Shown here piece after piece: positions 44,106 through 56,003 of a stretch of 64,000 nt of DNA. The notes beneath the pieces were generated by a model. It was not told the origin of the DNA. It saw nothing but the letters and a program-made list of their open reading frames with translations, and searched no databases. The stretch's first letter is position 1, and each line of letters starts with the position of its first letter. The stretch comes from Hsuehochloa calcarea (lineage: Eukaryota; Streptophyta; Magnoliopsida; Poales; Poaceae), in assembly GCA_036346395.1 (NCBI GenBank), contig CM070603.1, positions 22,415,045-22,479,044 on the forward strand, in the 5' to 3' direction. Position numbers and translations under genes: made by a program.

Positions 44106-47100
44106 TGTGAGACCGGTTTATCCGGCTTGTAATCTTAACCATCCATTCGGTCCTAGCATCACAAAGCGGATAATCAGAGACTCGAGACATGTATACTTCA
44201 GTGCAAGATACACACCTCATCACAAAATTTGTGTATCAATTCCATTCATCCACATAGAACCAAAACACGAGCGAGCAGGAGTATTAATAATATTAAATCG
44301 AGTCATTACAAAGAGAGGCCAGCCGGCCAACAATAAAAGAGACAACAATAATTAAGCAGTGGAAGCAAAGTGCCATAAGATGGCTACAACACAAGAGCCA
44401 ATCGGTGTGCCTTTAACCCACAAGGCAACCGACCGGACCGCCAAGCTAGTCGTCGAAACCACGGCACAACTCACAGTGAGGCCCTTGGGCTCACCTTCTT
44501 CCTCTCGCAAACAAAAGCGACCAAATGGCCCGGGTGAGTACTTTGAATGTACTACTTAAGATATATAAAAATGATAATGAGACACGAACAATAACTACAT
44601 GCAAGCTTATTTAAGTGGAGCGAGTTAGGACTCAAATTTTTAAGCGTAAAGCAAGTTTTATTTGCAATAATGTAATAGATGGAAAGCAATTTAACAAATC
44701 TGATTTTATTTGATAAAAGCAGTAGTAATCAAGTATCAACAACGATAAAACAGTCTGGAAGTGACTAAACCATTAGTCACCACAATAGCATGAATTACCC
44801 ATTCATGCCAACCATATCAAGTTTTAAATTTTGAAAACAAAAGCAGTTGTTGAAGTCTAGATCTTGCGGAAATCACCAAGCGTGTCCATAACCTAGGGCG
44901 AGGCTATTCGAATAGTTTTATCCTGCGGGTGTACCAACTTACCCACACGCGGACCGCCTTTTGCCAAGCTATTAAGCACACTTCCTTAGGTATCTGGCGG
45001 CTAAGTCCTCTGAGGCGTTTCCAATATTATGTATTACCTTGAGTCGCCCGTATGGATAGAAACCCATACGTTGTGTCGGAGTCGTGGCCCGACCTCGGAC
45101 AACTACCGTCACGGGTAAAGCCTTGGACAAGCTGCGGCGCCCCTCGAGGTGGAGAGCCTACAGGAATCTCCACCACCGCACACCCAACACAAGAACACGA
45201 GAACACATATCATGTTTCACACAACACACACAACGCCCTCCTGCGACTCGGAGATAACACACTCCAAAGTACTAGGTCAAGAGGGTCCCATATAACCCTC
45301 ATGTGGTTAGTACGCAAAAGTACTTGGATCAATGGCGCAAGCAACATTTTCGGTCCTTAGGGACACAGGCACCTTTCCTTGTCACACCCAACAATCACAC
45401 CAACATGCCATTGTGCCCAAGTCAAATCATTTTGTTTCATTTTGGTTTTACAAAACTAAAGCATAAGGTGCTAAACCAAAATAAACAAAATGATTTGTGT
45501 GATCAAGTCATCGACTAAGTCGATAACAGCCCAATTCTACCTAGTAGCTAAGCATTTCTAAGCATGACATCGCAAAGACAGTAAAGAGCATAATTAAATC
45601 ACGGGCTCTAATTCACCAGTGATATTAATAACTTATGGTTGTGGCGAGGATGACATCTTAATGGCAACAATGCATTAGGAGTAGCTACCTCTAAACAGGA
45701 CAAAAATACTTGGACACAAAAGCAATGCATACATATAATTTGTAAACAAGATATTAGACTTTGAAAGTAATGGGACATTTATGATCAAATATCTTGCACC
45801 TTGCTGTGGGTCAAGGTGCTGCTGTGGATCAACAAGATTATGAAAGTGCTCTTGGATCCTAACGAGAAAGCAAAAGCAACAAATAAAACGAATAAAATAC
45901 AAAGACCCAACAGTAAACATTCTCCAAAAATTCCAAAAATTTTACAGTAGCAAGATAATGATTTATAAAGAATTTAGCAACAAGAACCAATTGATTTGGA
46001 TTCTTAATGCCAAAGATATGACCAAAACAATTTTGCTCAGCTTTTATAAATCAAAAATGCTACTATTCATTAGCAAAATTTTCTGGAGCTATACTGTGGT
46101 TGGAAACATTTTTAACTTAAAGATGAGTTAAAAACATAACCAACAAAATTTGAATCAACCGAAAGGGATTTGAAATGCATTAGTTATGCATTTTTCAAGT
46201 TATCACTTTTTTCAGCTGATAACTAAATCCTTTCGGGAAATTCAGAATTTTGAAAAGACGTGGCCGAACGTGGAGCGTCGATCGTTGATCCGACGGTCCG
46301 CGTCCCAGCGCTGACGCGCGCGCGCGGGATTCACAACCCTAACGCTCACCGTTGGATGCGGATCAGCGGTTCCGCGTGGATTAGGCGCTCGGGCGGTCAG
46401 AGCGTTCACACGCATTATGAACCGTTGATCTTGGATCCAGCGGTCCACGCGAATCGAACCGTTCGGACGGTCGAGCGTTCATTTGAATCGGGACCGTTGA
46501 TCTTGGATCCAACGGTCCACCGATTAGGCGTGATTAATTCAAATTTAAGCGCAATCTTGGGTCGTAGATCTTAAGATCGGCGGTCATAGCGACTCAAGTT
46601 CAAACTTCCATCAGTTTAGTCAGACAAAATTTGTGAGGAAGATTGGCTCGCTTGCCGCGACTCTGCCGTGGCGGTGCGAGCAAAAGCCTAAAATGAGTTC
46701 CTAACAACCTTGCGCACCCAAAGGTACCAACAATTTTGGCTGCGGCGGTCTAGAACGCAAACCTGAGGAGATGAGAAGACTCAAAATGGCCAAAGCAAAA
46801 GCATAAGCGGCTCAATTGCGGTCCACGGGGCTGGTGCCAAACAACTAGGGACTAATAATGGGGTACACAGCCCAAAGAAGGCAGAGGAGAATCGGTGGCT
46901 CGGCGAAGAAGAATAGCGATTTGGCCGAATTGGGAAATCAAATTGATCTGCTCTCTTACGGCAAAAGCAAAATCGACGGAGGGTTAATACTCGATGAGAT
47001 GCTAAGAAGTTTGGGAAGCAAGGGTTTAGAAGGAGAGAGCAGGAACACCACTTTCAGAAGGACGAAGCTCAACAATGGCGCCGAGAGCAAATTTGAAGTG

Positions 47101-48226
47101 GAGCTCGGCGATGCACTATGATGGTCTTTGGAGCTCAAGAGTGTTCAAAGGATGCTAAGGAAGCCCTTTGGAGGAGTTTATAGCGAAGGAGCAAGGAAGA
47201 AACAGCGGGAAGAAAAGCGGCCGCCTTTGCTGGCGAGGTCGGCCGAGGCGATGGGAACCGCGTGAACTTCGAGATGGATGAAGACCCGGAGCGGTGGGGC
47301 GGGAGCAATAAATCTTTGAGAATCGTTGGCGGCGAGAAGACCCGACGACACGCTCGCCCTTTTCACCAACTCTGTTGACCATGGCGGCGCGAGCGGCGGA
47401 GAAAGACGAAGCGGACGGTAGTTGGATTCATCGAGCGGTTCAAATAGAGCGGTTTGATTATAGCGGTTCGATCGCGCTTGATCTCGGGCGTTGATTTGGA
47501 TCCTACGGTTCACGTTGCGCGAGGCGTTGGACGGTCGAGCGTTCACGCGATTGTGGAACCTCGATTTAGAATCAGCGGTTCAAATGGATCGGCGTGTTCG
47601 GATGGTCGACGTTCACGCGATCGTGAGCCGTTCGATGCCGATCCAACGACTCACAACCCTCGCGCCAACGAGCCCGAGAGCGGTGCGTTTAGTTGGTGAA
47701 CCAAATCAAGTGGCTCGAGCGAGTGCAGTCGAACAGGAGCAGTGAAAACCGATTAAGGTTTGAATTTGAATAACTGATTTTGAGAATTATTTGAGGTAGC
47801 AAACAAACTCCAAAATTTATGAAATTTTAGCGGAGATTCTTGACAGCAGGAGGAACCTTATATAAAATTTTCAGAGACTTTTATGCAATGCATTTTTCTC
47901 TAAAAATTCCAGAAGGCTAAATTAGGAGTTTGACTAATGTTTGACTTGCCTAAAAAATTATCAAATAATTTCTGAAAATTATGAAATAATTCTGAGGTGT
48001 TAAACATCACTCCTAGGTTCAATGAAAATTATTTTCAGGGGTTGGGCACAAGATTTTCATGAAGGAGATTTGGGTTGGTGTCCAAATGGCAATTTGATTT
48101 TTGATTTCACATAATTCCTTTACAAAAATTATGGAACTGATTACAAAAATCAAGATCAGAGAAAAAGTTTTAATTTCTCCTCATTTTTATTACATTTGAA
48201 ACACAAACCCGATTTGGGATGTTACA
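44106..48226 (-). repeat. Inner Tekay 5' LTR
   Basis: It is 4121 bp, with boundaries TGTGAGACC and GGATGTTACA. The TATA-like box copy is at about 47176-47184 on the minus strand. It is near-identical to 34700-38830 outside CG/CNG sites. Confidence 0.95.
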
Positions 48227-48897
48227 CATCTGGAGGCTTGACTGGTAACTGTTGTTATAAGAAAACTCTGCATAAGGTAGCATTTGATCCCAACTGGTCT
48301 GATTTGCTAAGGCACAAGCCCTTAACATATCTTCTAGGATTTGATTTACTCTTTACGTCGACCATCCGTGCAGGGATGATAAGGTATCTTGAAATTTAGA
48401 TTAGTACCCAAAACAACGTGCAACTTCGCCAAAATCTTGAGGTGAATCTGGGTTCCTCGATCGACCACGATCTTCTTGGCCTCCATCTTTGGCACACTAT
48501 CTTTGCCATGTACAACTCTGCGATCTATCACGAGTAAGTAGTCTTGGTGGGAGAAAGTGAGCAACTTTGGTTAGACGGTCCACAATTACCCGTGATAGAA
48601 TCATATCGACCTTGTCCTTGGCAAACCGGTGATAAAATCCATGCCAATTTCTTCCCATTTCCATTCGAGGCACTTTCAAGGGTTGCGAGAGTCAGCGGGT
48701 CTTTGATGCTCGGCTTTAACTCACATTGACAGACATCACCGAGCTACATACTCGGCAATCTCACGCTTCATGCTAGGCCACCAATACATTTCTTTGAGGT
48801 CTTGGTACATCTTTGTGCTTCGAGGTGAATGGAGTACAAAGTTTCATGGGCTTCCTTGAGTAACAATTGCTTAAGCTCTTTACGATCTGGAACACAG
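48227..48897 (-). pseudogene. Outer Tekay integrase, zinc finger and core
   Basis: On the minus strand, a zinc-finger block near 48720-48800, then MEMGRNWHGFYHRF/VIVDRLTKVAHFLP (about 48570-48670), then VDRGTQIHLKILAKLH and LGTNLNF (48380-48475), then YHPCTDG near 48360. They match the integrase core in three frames. The domain is cut at 48231 by the inner element and resumes at 34694. Confidence 0.8.
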
Positions 48898-50028
48898 TTA
48901 AACATCAAACCAAATGGTGCCTTGCTCATCTTCTGAAAATCTCAGGGCTTTACCTTTCTTCATGTTGCTCTTAATTTCCTTAATATTGGCATCTTCAACT
49001 TGAGCTTCCTTGATCTGATTCCGCAAAGTGGGTTGAACTTCTAGGGCAGCTAGATAACCTTCTTCAACCAACTCTAACTTGAGCTTCAGGAACTCTTCAT
49101 GCAGGGCTGACTGATTTTCCTTGATTGACAGGGTATTGCAGTAGACTTTTCTGCTCAAGGCATCTGCCACAACATTGGCTTTGCCTGGGTGGTAATGGAT
49201 TCCAATATCATAATCCTTGATTAACTCTAACCACCTTCTTTGCCTCATATTAAGATCAGCCTGAGTGAAAATGTACTTCAAGCTCTTATGGTCCGTGTAG
49301 ACTTCACAGCGATTACCAATAAGGTAATGACGCCATATCTTTAAAGCATGCACTACGGCAGCTAACTCCAAGTCATGAGTGGGGTAATTCACTTCATGAG
49401 GCCTCAATTGACGGGAAGCATAGGCCACTACCTTCCTTTCTTGCATCAGGACACAACCAAGTCCTTGCCGGGATGCATCACAGAAAATCTCAAAATCCTT
49501 CCGGACATCTGGCAAAATCAACACTGGAGCTGAGGTCAGACGCTTCTTCAACTCTTGAAAACTTTGCTCACAATCTGTTGTCCAAGCAAACTTCTTTTCT
49601 TTCTTTAACAGCTGAGTGAGGGGTCTTGCTATCTTGGAGAATCCTTCTATGAATCGGCGATAGTATCCTGCCATTCCAAGAAAACTTCTGACCTGAGGCA
49701 CTGACTTGGGTGACTCCCAATTAAGCACATCCTTAACCTTGCTAGGGTTAACAGATACTCCTTCTGCAGACATGACATGTCCCAAGAAAGTAACTTCTTT
49801 CATCCAAAACTCACACTTGCTGAATTTAGCATAGAGTTGATGATCTCTAAGCTTATTCAGGACCAAACGGAGGTGCTCTTCATGCTCTTCTTCACTCTTG
49901 GAATACACCAAAATATCGTCAATGAAGACAATGGCGAACTTATCCAAATACTCCATGAATACTTTATTCATCAAGTTCATAAAGTAGCGAGGGCATTGGT
50001 CAATCCAAAGACATGACCGTGAACTCAT
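48898..50028 (-). CDS. Outer Tekay RT palm-thumb and RNase H, uninterrupted 376-codon segment
   Basis: This is the longest clean retrotransposon frame in the window. It begins near YFMNLMNKVFMEYLDKF and contains the catalytic FIDDILVYSK, the RT thumb LGHVMSAEGVSVNPSKV, the connection WESPKSVPQVRSFLGMAGYY and the RNase H. The RNase H catalytic region includes CDASRQGLGCVLMQ, an ELAAVVHALKIWRHYL Glu block and YTDHKSLKYIFTQ, then IGIHYHPGKANVVADALSRK. It runs on into the linker before integrase. The first residues before YFMN are probably out of phase. Surrounding sequence is heavily frameshifted, so this is a coding fragment, not an independent gene. Confidence 0.88.
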   Translation of the reverse strand: MSSRSCLWIDQCPRYFMNLMNKVFMEYLDKFAIVFIDDILVYSKSEEEHEEHLRLVLNKLRDHQLYAKFSKCEFWMKEVTFLGHVMSAEGVSVNPSKVKDVLNWESPKSVPQVRSFLGMAGYYRRFIEGFSKIARPLTQLLKKEKKFAWTTDCEQSFQELKKRLTSAPVLILPDVRKDFEIFCDASRQGLGCVLMQERKVVAYASRQLRPHEVNYPTHDLELAAVVHALKIWRHYLIGNRCEVYTDHKSLKYIFTQADLNMRQRRWLELIKDYDIGIHYHPGKANVVADALSRKVYCNTLSIKENQSALHEEFLKLKLELVEEGYLAALEVQPTLRNQIKEAQVEDANIKEIKSNMKKGKALRFSEDEQGTIWFDV

Positions 50029-50430
50029 ACAGATCCATATCGGGTTGAGAAAGTCGTCTTGAATATCTTACGGGCGAATCTTCAGCTGGTGGTAACGACC
50101 TCAAGTCTATTTTGGAGAACACACGGCTCCTTTTAAGCGATCAAGCAGATCATCGATCACAGGCGAGAGGTACTTGTTCTTGATGGTGACCTCATTGAGG
50201 GCTCGGTAATCCACACACATCCGTTGGGTACCATCCTTCTTTGCAACAAAGATCACTGGGCTCCCAAGGTGGAGAACTTGGTCGGACAAAACCTTTCTCT
50301 TGCATTTCTTCAATTTGCTTCTTGACTCAACCAAATCATTGTGAGCAATCAGTAGGGTCTCTTGAAAATAGGTGCAGTTCTGGAACAAGATTGATGACAA
50401 ACTCAAGTCTCGATGCAGCGGCATTCGGGT
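50029..50430 (-). pseudogene. Outer Tekay reverse transcriptase, fingers and first palm motif
   Basis: The frame 50424-50107 includes SPVIFVAKKDGTQRMCVDYRAL and then NEVTIKNKYLSP.IDDL, the standard gypsy RT N-terminus. Between 50107 and 50028 the segment with the first catalytic Asp (usual KIDLRSGYHQ) is split by shifts. It continues into the clean frame at 50028. Confidence 0.85.
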
Positions 50431-50900
50431 AGGTCATCGGAAAGACATCGAAAACTCTCGACTCGGCACTTCTTCCAAAGACACAACAGCGCTGCGGACT
50501 AAAGATCCAAATAGCTTCTCTGGGAGGCTTCAAACTTTACCTTGGTTCCATCGGATGACCAAAGTGATGCTTCTACCACCACAATCCAAGAGGGCTTGGT
50601 GATTGGCAAGCCAATCCATTCCCAAAATCACATCAAGAGACTTGGTGTCTATGATGATGAGATTAGCAAGGAATTCTACCCTTCTATGGTCACTTTAACC
50701 TTAGGGCAACCTTGGTTCGTACTCAATTCGAGCAGAGTTGAACCAACAAAACACTTTTAAGAGGCAAAACTTCCAACTGGTGCCTTTCGGCCAAAACTCA
50801 GAAACAAGCGAATCGAAGCTCGAAATCAAACAAAGCGAGTGGCAGTCTTGAATTGACAAGAAACTTACCCGGCCACGGCGTCCGGGCATGCAGGCTTCCT
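50431..50900 (-). pseudogene. Outer Tekay protease region
   Basis: Near 50860-50950 the minus strand gives GRVNHTTWRKPACPDAVAG, the equivalent of the GRVNLISAEEAQEAPDVV entry in the inner element. Near 50800-50830 is L-F-D followed by a lost phase at the place of the DSG active site. The 50701-51231 frame is open through this block in a non-native phase. The spacer 50431-50700 has conserved residues of the PR-RT linker only in fragments. Confidence 0.6.
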
Positions 50901-52135
50901 CCACGTGGTGTGGTTCACACGACCTCTTCCAAAAGGTGAGAGTCTTGGTAGTGCGGTTAGAGTCCGAGGGCTCCACGTGCGACTCTGGAGGCGGGGTCTG
51001 GTGGGGTGGCTCCCATGTTGAAGCGAGCAGGAGAAGGGCCTTGCCTCTGCGGGCGTATTGGCGAAGTGCGGTGATGACACTTAAGCGGTGATCCATTGCG
51101 GGGTTGCCATTCCTTGGCTGCTTGTTCTTTGGGCTGTTGAAGCTGCAGGTCCTTTGGGCTAACTGGGCGGAGTCTTTGCTCTGAGGGCTCTGAATGTGAC
51201 AGTGGAGCAACACGGGCGGGAGGCGGCACATTCATTCGACTCTGGGAGTGAGGCCGATGGGCAGCATGTTTGCATCATCTTTCTCTTGCGGGATTCTTCA
51301 AGTTCACGGCGGGATTCTCGATGAGCATGGCCTTGTTCACCAAGTCTTTGGAAATCTGAATAGTCATTCCCAATGACTTGCACCTTCAAGCTGGGTTGAG
51401 TCCTCTCTTGAAGCGCTTGGCGGGCATCATCGTGGCAACGTCCTCCAGGGCATAGCAGGATAAGCGAGTGAACCTATTAAGATATTCACTCAGCGACGTG
51501 TTGCCTTCTTTGCGACTCACGGAACTCATTCTTCTTCATTTCCACCTTTCCATCGGGGATATGGGAGTGGCGGAAAGCTCCTGAAAACTTCGGCCCAAGT
51601 GATACTCTCGGGGTTTCCATAGGCGGCACAATAGTTCTCCCACCATTCTGCAGCGGTACCTTCAAGGTGGTGAGTGGCATCTGAGAACCTTCTCGCGATC
51701 ATCACAGCGGGTGATAGCGAGCTTCTTTCCATGGGCGTAACCGGTCATCTGCGTCCAATGGCTCAGGAGGAGCTGGAGAAAGTGGCGGATGGGTCCTCAA
51801 AAACTCGCCAACTGGGTGAGGAAAAAGCGGGGGTGGAGCAGGCGTTGGCGTGGCGGTGCTTGATCTGCTCGATTCATCATTGCGGCGAGCGGCGCGCCGA
51901 TGCAGTTCTGGCGATTCATCATCGAGTCATATTACGCATCAAAGAGCTCATCAGTGCGTCTGGGGCTGCCATGAACTCGACTCAAACCGGATCTGCCTTT
52001 GGCGGCTGGGAAGGCGGGGCACTGGCGCTTGAGTCTCATCACGGCTTGCGAGTTGCGGTCCGAACCATCTGCGACAAAGCTCCACTGGTTTAATAGACGA
52101 GAAGAAGAAAGCAATTTAGATGAGAGGGAAAGCAC
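50901..52135 (-). pseudogene. gag: Outer Tekay gag
   Basis: Recognisable blocks lie near 51600-51680 (HHLEGTAAEWWENYCAAYG and PESITWAEVF) and 51500-51590 (a HIPDGKVEMKKNEF block), followed by a LNRFTR-like stretch near 51460. These form the gypsy gag core. The N-terminal part up to about 52135 is Ser/Pro/Ala-rich in several frames. A zinc knuckle is expected near 51090-51130 and is only hinted at. The start codon cannot be fixed. Confidence 0.7.
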
Positions 52136-52670
52136 GGAGATGAGCGAGAAACAAGGGAGATAGATGGATCAACCTAGTGCGGACAAAGTTGGTTTTACCC
52201 AACGAACGGATAGCCGGAAAGCTATCAAGAAGCAAACAAAAAGGGACACTCACGCACAAAAGCACTATTACGCAGACTAAACGACTCTAAAACTAGGGAG
52301 GCAGCTACCAATCTAATCTTTACAGAGGGGCAACTTGGATCAAACGGCGGAACTTAAGCTTCCAAGACTTCCATTGCTTGATCTTGAAGGGCTCGATCCT
52401 AGGGATAATCCAGAGATGAGGGAGTCAAATTAAATTTGAAAACCAAGTTCCAGAAAAGATAAGATGAAAGAACTCAAGAATGATATAAGAGGGTAAGATG
52501 GTAAGAAAAGGATAGAACCAGGTGAGAAAGAACAGAATAAGATAAGAGAAAAATTTCTAGTCAAGTTAATTGCTTGGTTTGATTTAGAAAATATATTTTG
52601 AATCTTTGACTAAGACGACCAATCTAACTAAAGGCCCGTCCTACGATCGATATGGCTCGATACCATCTCT
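52136..52670 (-). other. Outer Tekay 5' leader and primer-binding site
   Basis: The non-coding leader ends at a primer-binding site at 52654-52665 reading TGGTATCGAGCC on the minus strand, 5 bp from the LTR. The expected tRNA-Met complement is TGGTATCAGAGCC, so a single A of a CAG site is absent. Confidence 0.8.
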
Positions 52671-55600
52671 TGTCGGACCCCGAGGATGTCACACAACCCC
52701 GAGACCCTCTGTGCATACCAAGCTAGTCCCATGATCAGTAGCTAGCTTGCACAGTTACAACAATGATGTAATCATAACCATTCAACAACGAACTAATGAA
52801 GCAGACAAAGTAATAATAATTAAAGCAAAGAAAGACCTTATGGTCAAGGTTCTTACAAAAGTCGCCACACGGGGCTTAACAACAACGAGTAGCGGCGTGG
52901 AAATCTCAAAATACGTGGAGACCAATCGACATGCCCACAGGCAATCGAGTGGTGGACGTGACCTAGATCGCGAAGTCTTCAAAGTAGCCTTCTTCGTAGA
53001 ACTCAACATGTCCTGAATCTTCTGCTGGGACTGATCAACAAAGGGCATAAAGCCGTGAGTACATAAAGTACTCGACAAAGTCGTAGAAAATGTATGCACA
53101 TAGTATTCATGTCAGGCTTGAGCAAGGATGGCTTTATGGTTAATTTGCAGAAAGCAAGTTTAACAGTAAATACAATAATTAGATTGCAAAGCAGGACTTT
53201 AAAAGAATACTACATAGATAACCAAGTTCTTTTGAATCAAGCGGTGAACATCCGTTCACTTCCCAACCATTCAACCAAGCGTATCCATCGAACCAAACCA
53301 CATTTTTGAAAATACTACCCTTGCGCGAAATCACCGGCATGTCCGTAGCAGGGACACGGCTATTGAATAGATTTTGACACTCTGCGGAGGTTATGCGACT
53401 TTACCCACAAGACACGAATTCTCTAGTTTGTTTGGCATCCGTCGATACCACCGCTCACTTCCTTAGGTGAGTAGTCTAGAGCACGTGACAAGGCTTTTAC
53501 AAAGTTCCATTTTGCCTCGGTTACGCCCGCTAAGGTTTCGCCATCACGACCCCTCTTGCGCCAATAAGCGACCACAACAGAACCGACTCAAAACTTTCCT
53601 AATTAATTGGCGGTCAGTCCCATACCGGACTTATGGTTGCACGAGGTGACCGGATCAATGACTTGCAAAGTTAAGTCCTTAGTTGGTTTGCTCGGACAAG
53701 TCTACCACAACCCAATGTGCATTACGCACCCACTCTAGCTCCCTACCTCAAGCCCGAGCATAAATCATTTTTGTTCATACCCGACAAAATGGCAATCCCT
53801 GCCATGGCACAACATCTTTTAATGAAAGTGGCCTCACACCACTGTTCCATAGATCCATTAGTCAAATTTCATTAATCATTGAACAAGTGATCGAAAGTAC
53901 CGCGGGTAACTAGAGCATGTCTAAGCAATAATACGCTCCCAAGTTGGTGATACAATTATGTCCAACTAGTAATAACCATCCTAAGGTGTCCAGGGATATA
54001 TGTCATTCAAGGAGACATTTCATTTTCAATCATCAAGGAGGCATAATGGCAATTTGGTAATTATCTACTCCCAAAACCATTTTTAATAAAACTAGCCATG
54101 CATGATAATTTAAAGCAATATACATTTGTAAAATGGGTTCAACATGGTCAAAGGCCTACGACTTGCCTTCGTTGACGAGGAGAGGGTCTTCGGTCGTCGG
54201 GTCGAAGAAATCTTAAAGCATTGGAATCTACGTGCGAGAATAGCAACAAATAAATAAAACAGCACCAAATGAACTCCAAAAATTACAAAACCAGTACCAA
54301 ATGAAAGAGGGTGAATTTATATGAATTTAGAAATTTGGATCACCCAAATCGGAGTTCGGATGTGAAAGTTATAGCCAAAAGAAGTTGAAAATCACATAAA
54401 ATGATGAAATTAGGGTTTTCGGATTTTCGGAATTAATTTTCAACTGAAAAACCGGATTTTGACGTCAGCGCTGCACGCAATCCCGCCGCAGCAGCCACGT
54501 GGCGAAAATGCGGCGCTGGCGCCGGCGTGGCGCCACGTGGGTGGCCACGTGGGCTCGCCCCTGGTCGAGAGAGAGAGAGAGAGGAGAGAGAGAGAGCGCA
54601 GAAGCGCGGCGGTGGGTGGCCGGCTGGGAAAACGGTGGCGCTACGGGAGGCAGCGGCGGAGGCGGCGGGGCGAGGGAAAACGATGGCGTCGGCGGGAGAA
54701 AAAGCAGCCGGCGAGAGAGAGAGAGAGAGAGAGAAGAGAGGAGGCGAGCAGGCGCGGCGGTTATAGAACTCGCGGCGGGGCGGAAGCGGCGGAGTGTGGC
54801 GCGGCGAGGCGGGGCGAGGCGGCGCAGGCGTGGCGTGGCCTTGGCGGAGGCGCGGCGTGGCGGCAGCAGCAGCGGGATTCGCGGCGCGCGAATCGCGCGG
54901 CGTGGGAGAGAGAAAGCGGCGCGGTCGGGGCGATGAGCGAGGCCGTCCGATTCGATCGGACGGTGCGGAGCGAGGCCGCGGGTGAGCGAGGCCGTCCGAT
55001 TCGATCGGACGGTGGGAGTCAAAAGCGCGCGGGGAGAGATGAAGCGGCGCCGTCCGATTCCGTCGGACGGTGGGAAGTCGGAGGCGCGAGCGGCGAAGGC
55101 GTCGGATCGCGATCAACGGCCGAACGGCGAGCGAGCGCGGCGGCGTGGGCCGAGGGCCGGATGAAGATCAACGGCCGAGGTGATGGGGCGGCGGCCTTGC
55201 GAGCGGCATGAGCGGGCGGGCAGCGCGGGAAAAGCAGTGATTGGGCGGAGAGATTCGGCCCAAGAACGAGAAAAAGATTTAAAATACCTTTTCAATTCGA
55301 AATTCAAATAAATCAAAAGGCAATTTAGAAAATAGCAAATAGACTCCAAAAATTCTAGAAAAATTCACAGAAATTCCTTGAATTATTCCAGACTTAATAA
55401 AAATACTTTTAACTTTAAACTTCCTTTTTATTTTGCAAATAAATTAATTTTAATTTGGATAAAACAAAAATCAATTTCTAAAATCCAATAAATCCAAGAA
55501 AATTCTTAAAATAATAATTTTAATTTTAAATTCAGAAAACTCAATCAAACCATCTTTAATTGAATTGAAGTTTGATTATCTCATATTAAGCGCAAATGAT

Positions 55601-55693
55601 TTTTTAAAATTTCCAAATTAAGCTTTTGGGCGAATGGAAGCAAACGGTTCTCTTTTTAAAATTTTCAAAAACTCCGAAAAAGCAGGGCCTACA
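52671..55693 (-). repeat. Outer Tekay 5' LTR
   Basis: It is 3023 bp, starts TGTCGGACCCC and ends GGGCCTACA (the partner ends GGATGCTACA). GA microsatellites are at about 54567-54593 and 54714-54734. The palindrome cluster is at 54943-55072. Differences from 31062-34066 cluster in the GC-rich 54450-55240 part. Confidence 0.92.
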
Positions 55694-55698
55694 ATTTA

Positions 55699-55998
55699 CT
55701 AGGTTGGCCTAGGTATCGTGGGTATCCGGTCTTGACTAATCTGCAGGTTAGCCTAGGTGACTTGAAAAACCAAGATCTTGGGTTGACCTAGGTTGGTGTG
55801 GGTAGTCTCGATACTTAGGGTCTTGACTAATGCTGGTAAACACAGGAACCGTGATGATTCTTATGGTACAGCGGCAATTTATTTTATTTTACTACGAGAT
55901 GGCAAGCGTTGATTATATTTGTTTATATTTTTGTGCAATTTCCCATATATTATATACTATGTAATAATTGCGTCGTAACTTATATAGATAGCAAGTAA
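55699..55998 (+). other. Probable intron of CACTA gene 2, second part, with short repeats
   Basis: GGTTGGCCTAGGT, GGTTAGCCTAGGT and GGTTGACCTAGGT occur at 55702, 55746 and 55781, and GGTCTTGACTAAT twice (55728, 55822). The remainder is AT-rich and ends with ATAGATAGCAAG, a plausible acceptor region before the exon near 56004. Confidence 0.45.
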
Positions 55999-56003
55999 GC
56001 GAG

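Larger units (their letters stand above)
34700..48226 (-). mobile_element. Inner Tekay/Del-type chromovirus (Ty3/gypsy), complete
   Basis: LTRs of about 4.1 kb (34700-38830 and 44106-48226) flank a 5.3-kb internal region with gag, protease, RT, RNase H, integrase and chromodomain on the minus strand. It is inserted in the integrase gene of the outer Tekay element, in the same orientation, with a perfect 5-bp duplication. It is the youngest event in its branch of the nest. The two elements are related in protein and leader sequence but have different LTR bodies. Confidence 0.95.
31062..55693 (-). mobile_element. Outer Tekay/Del-type chromovirus (Ty3/gypsy), split by a nested element
   Basis: Two LTRs of about 3.0 kb (31062-34066 and 52671-55693) are flanked by ATTTA. 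The internal region 34067-34699 plus 48227-52670 encodes, on the minus strand, gag, protease, RT, RNase H, integrase and a chromodomain in gypsy order. The chromodomain and long LTRs indicate the Tekay lineage of chromoviruses, which target heterochromatin. It lies in an intron of CACTA gene 2, opposite to that gene. The inner Tekay element sits in its integrase. Confidence 0.93.
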
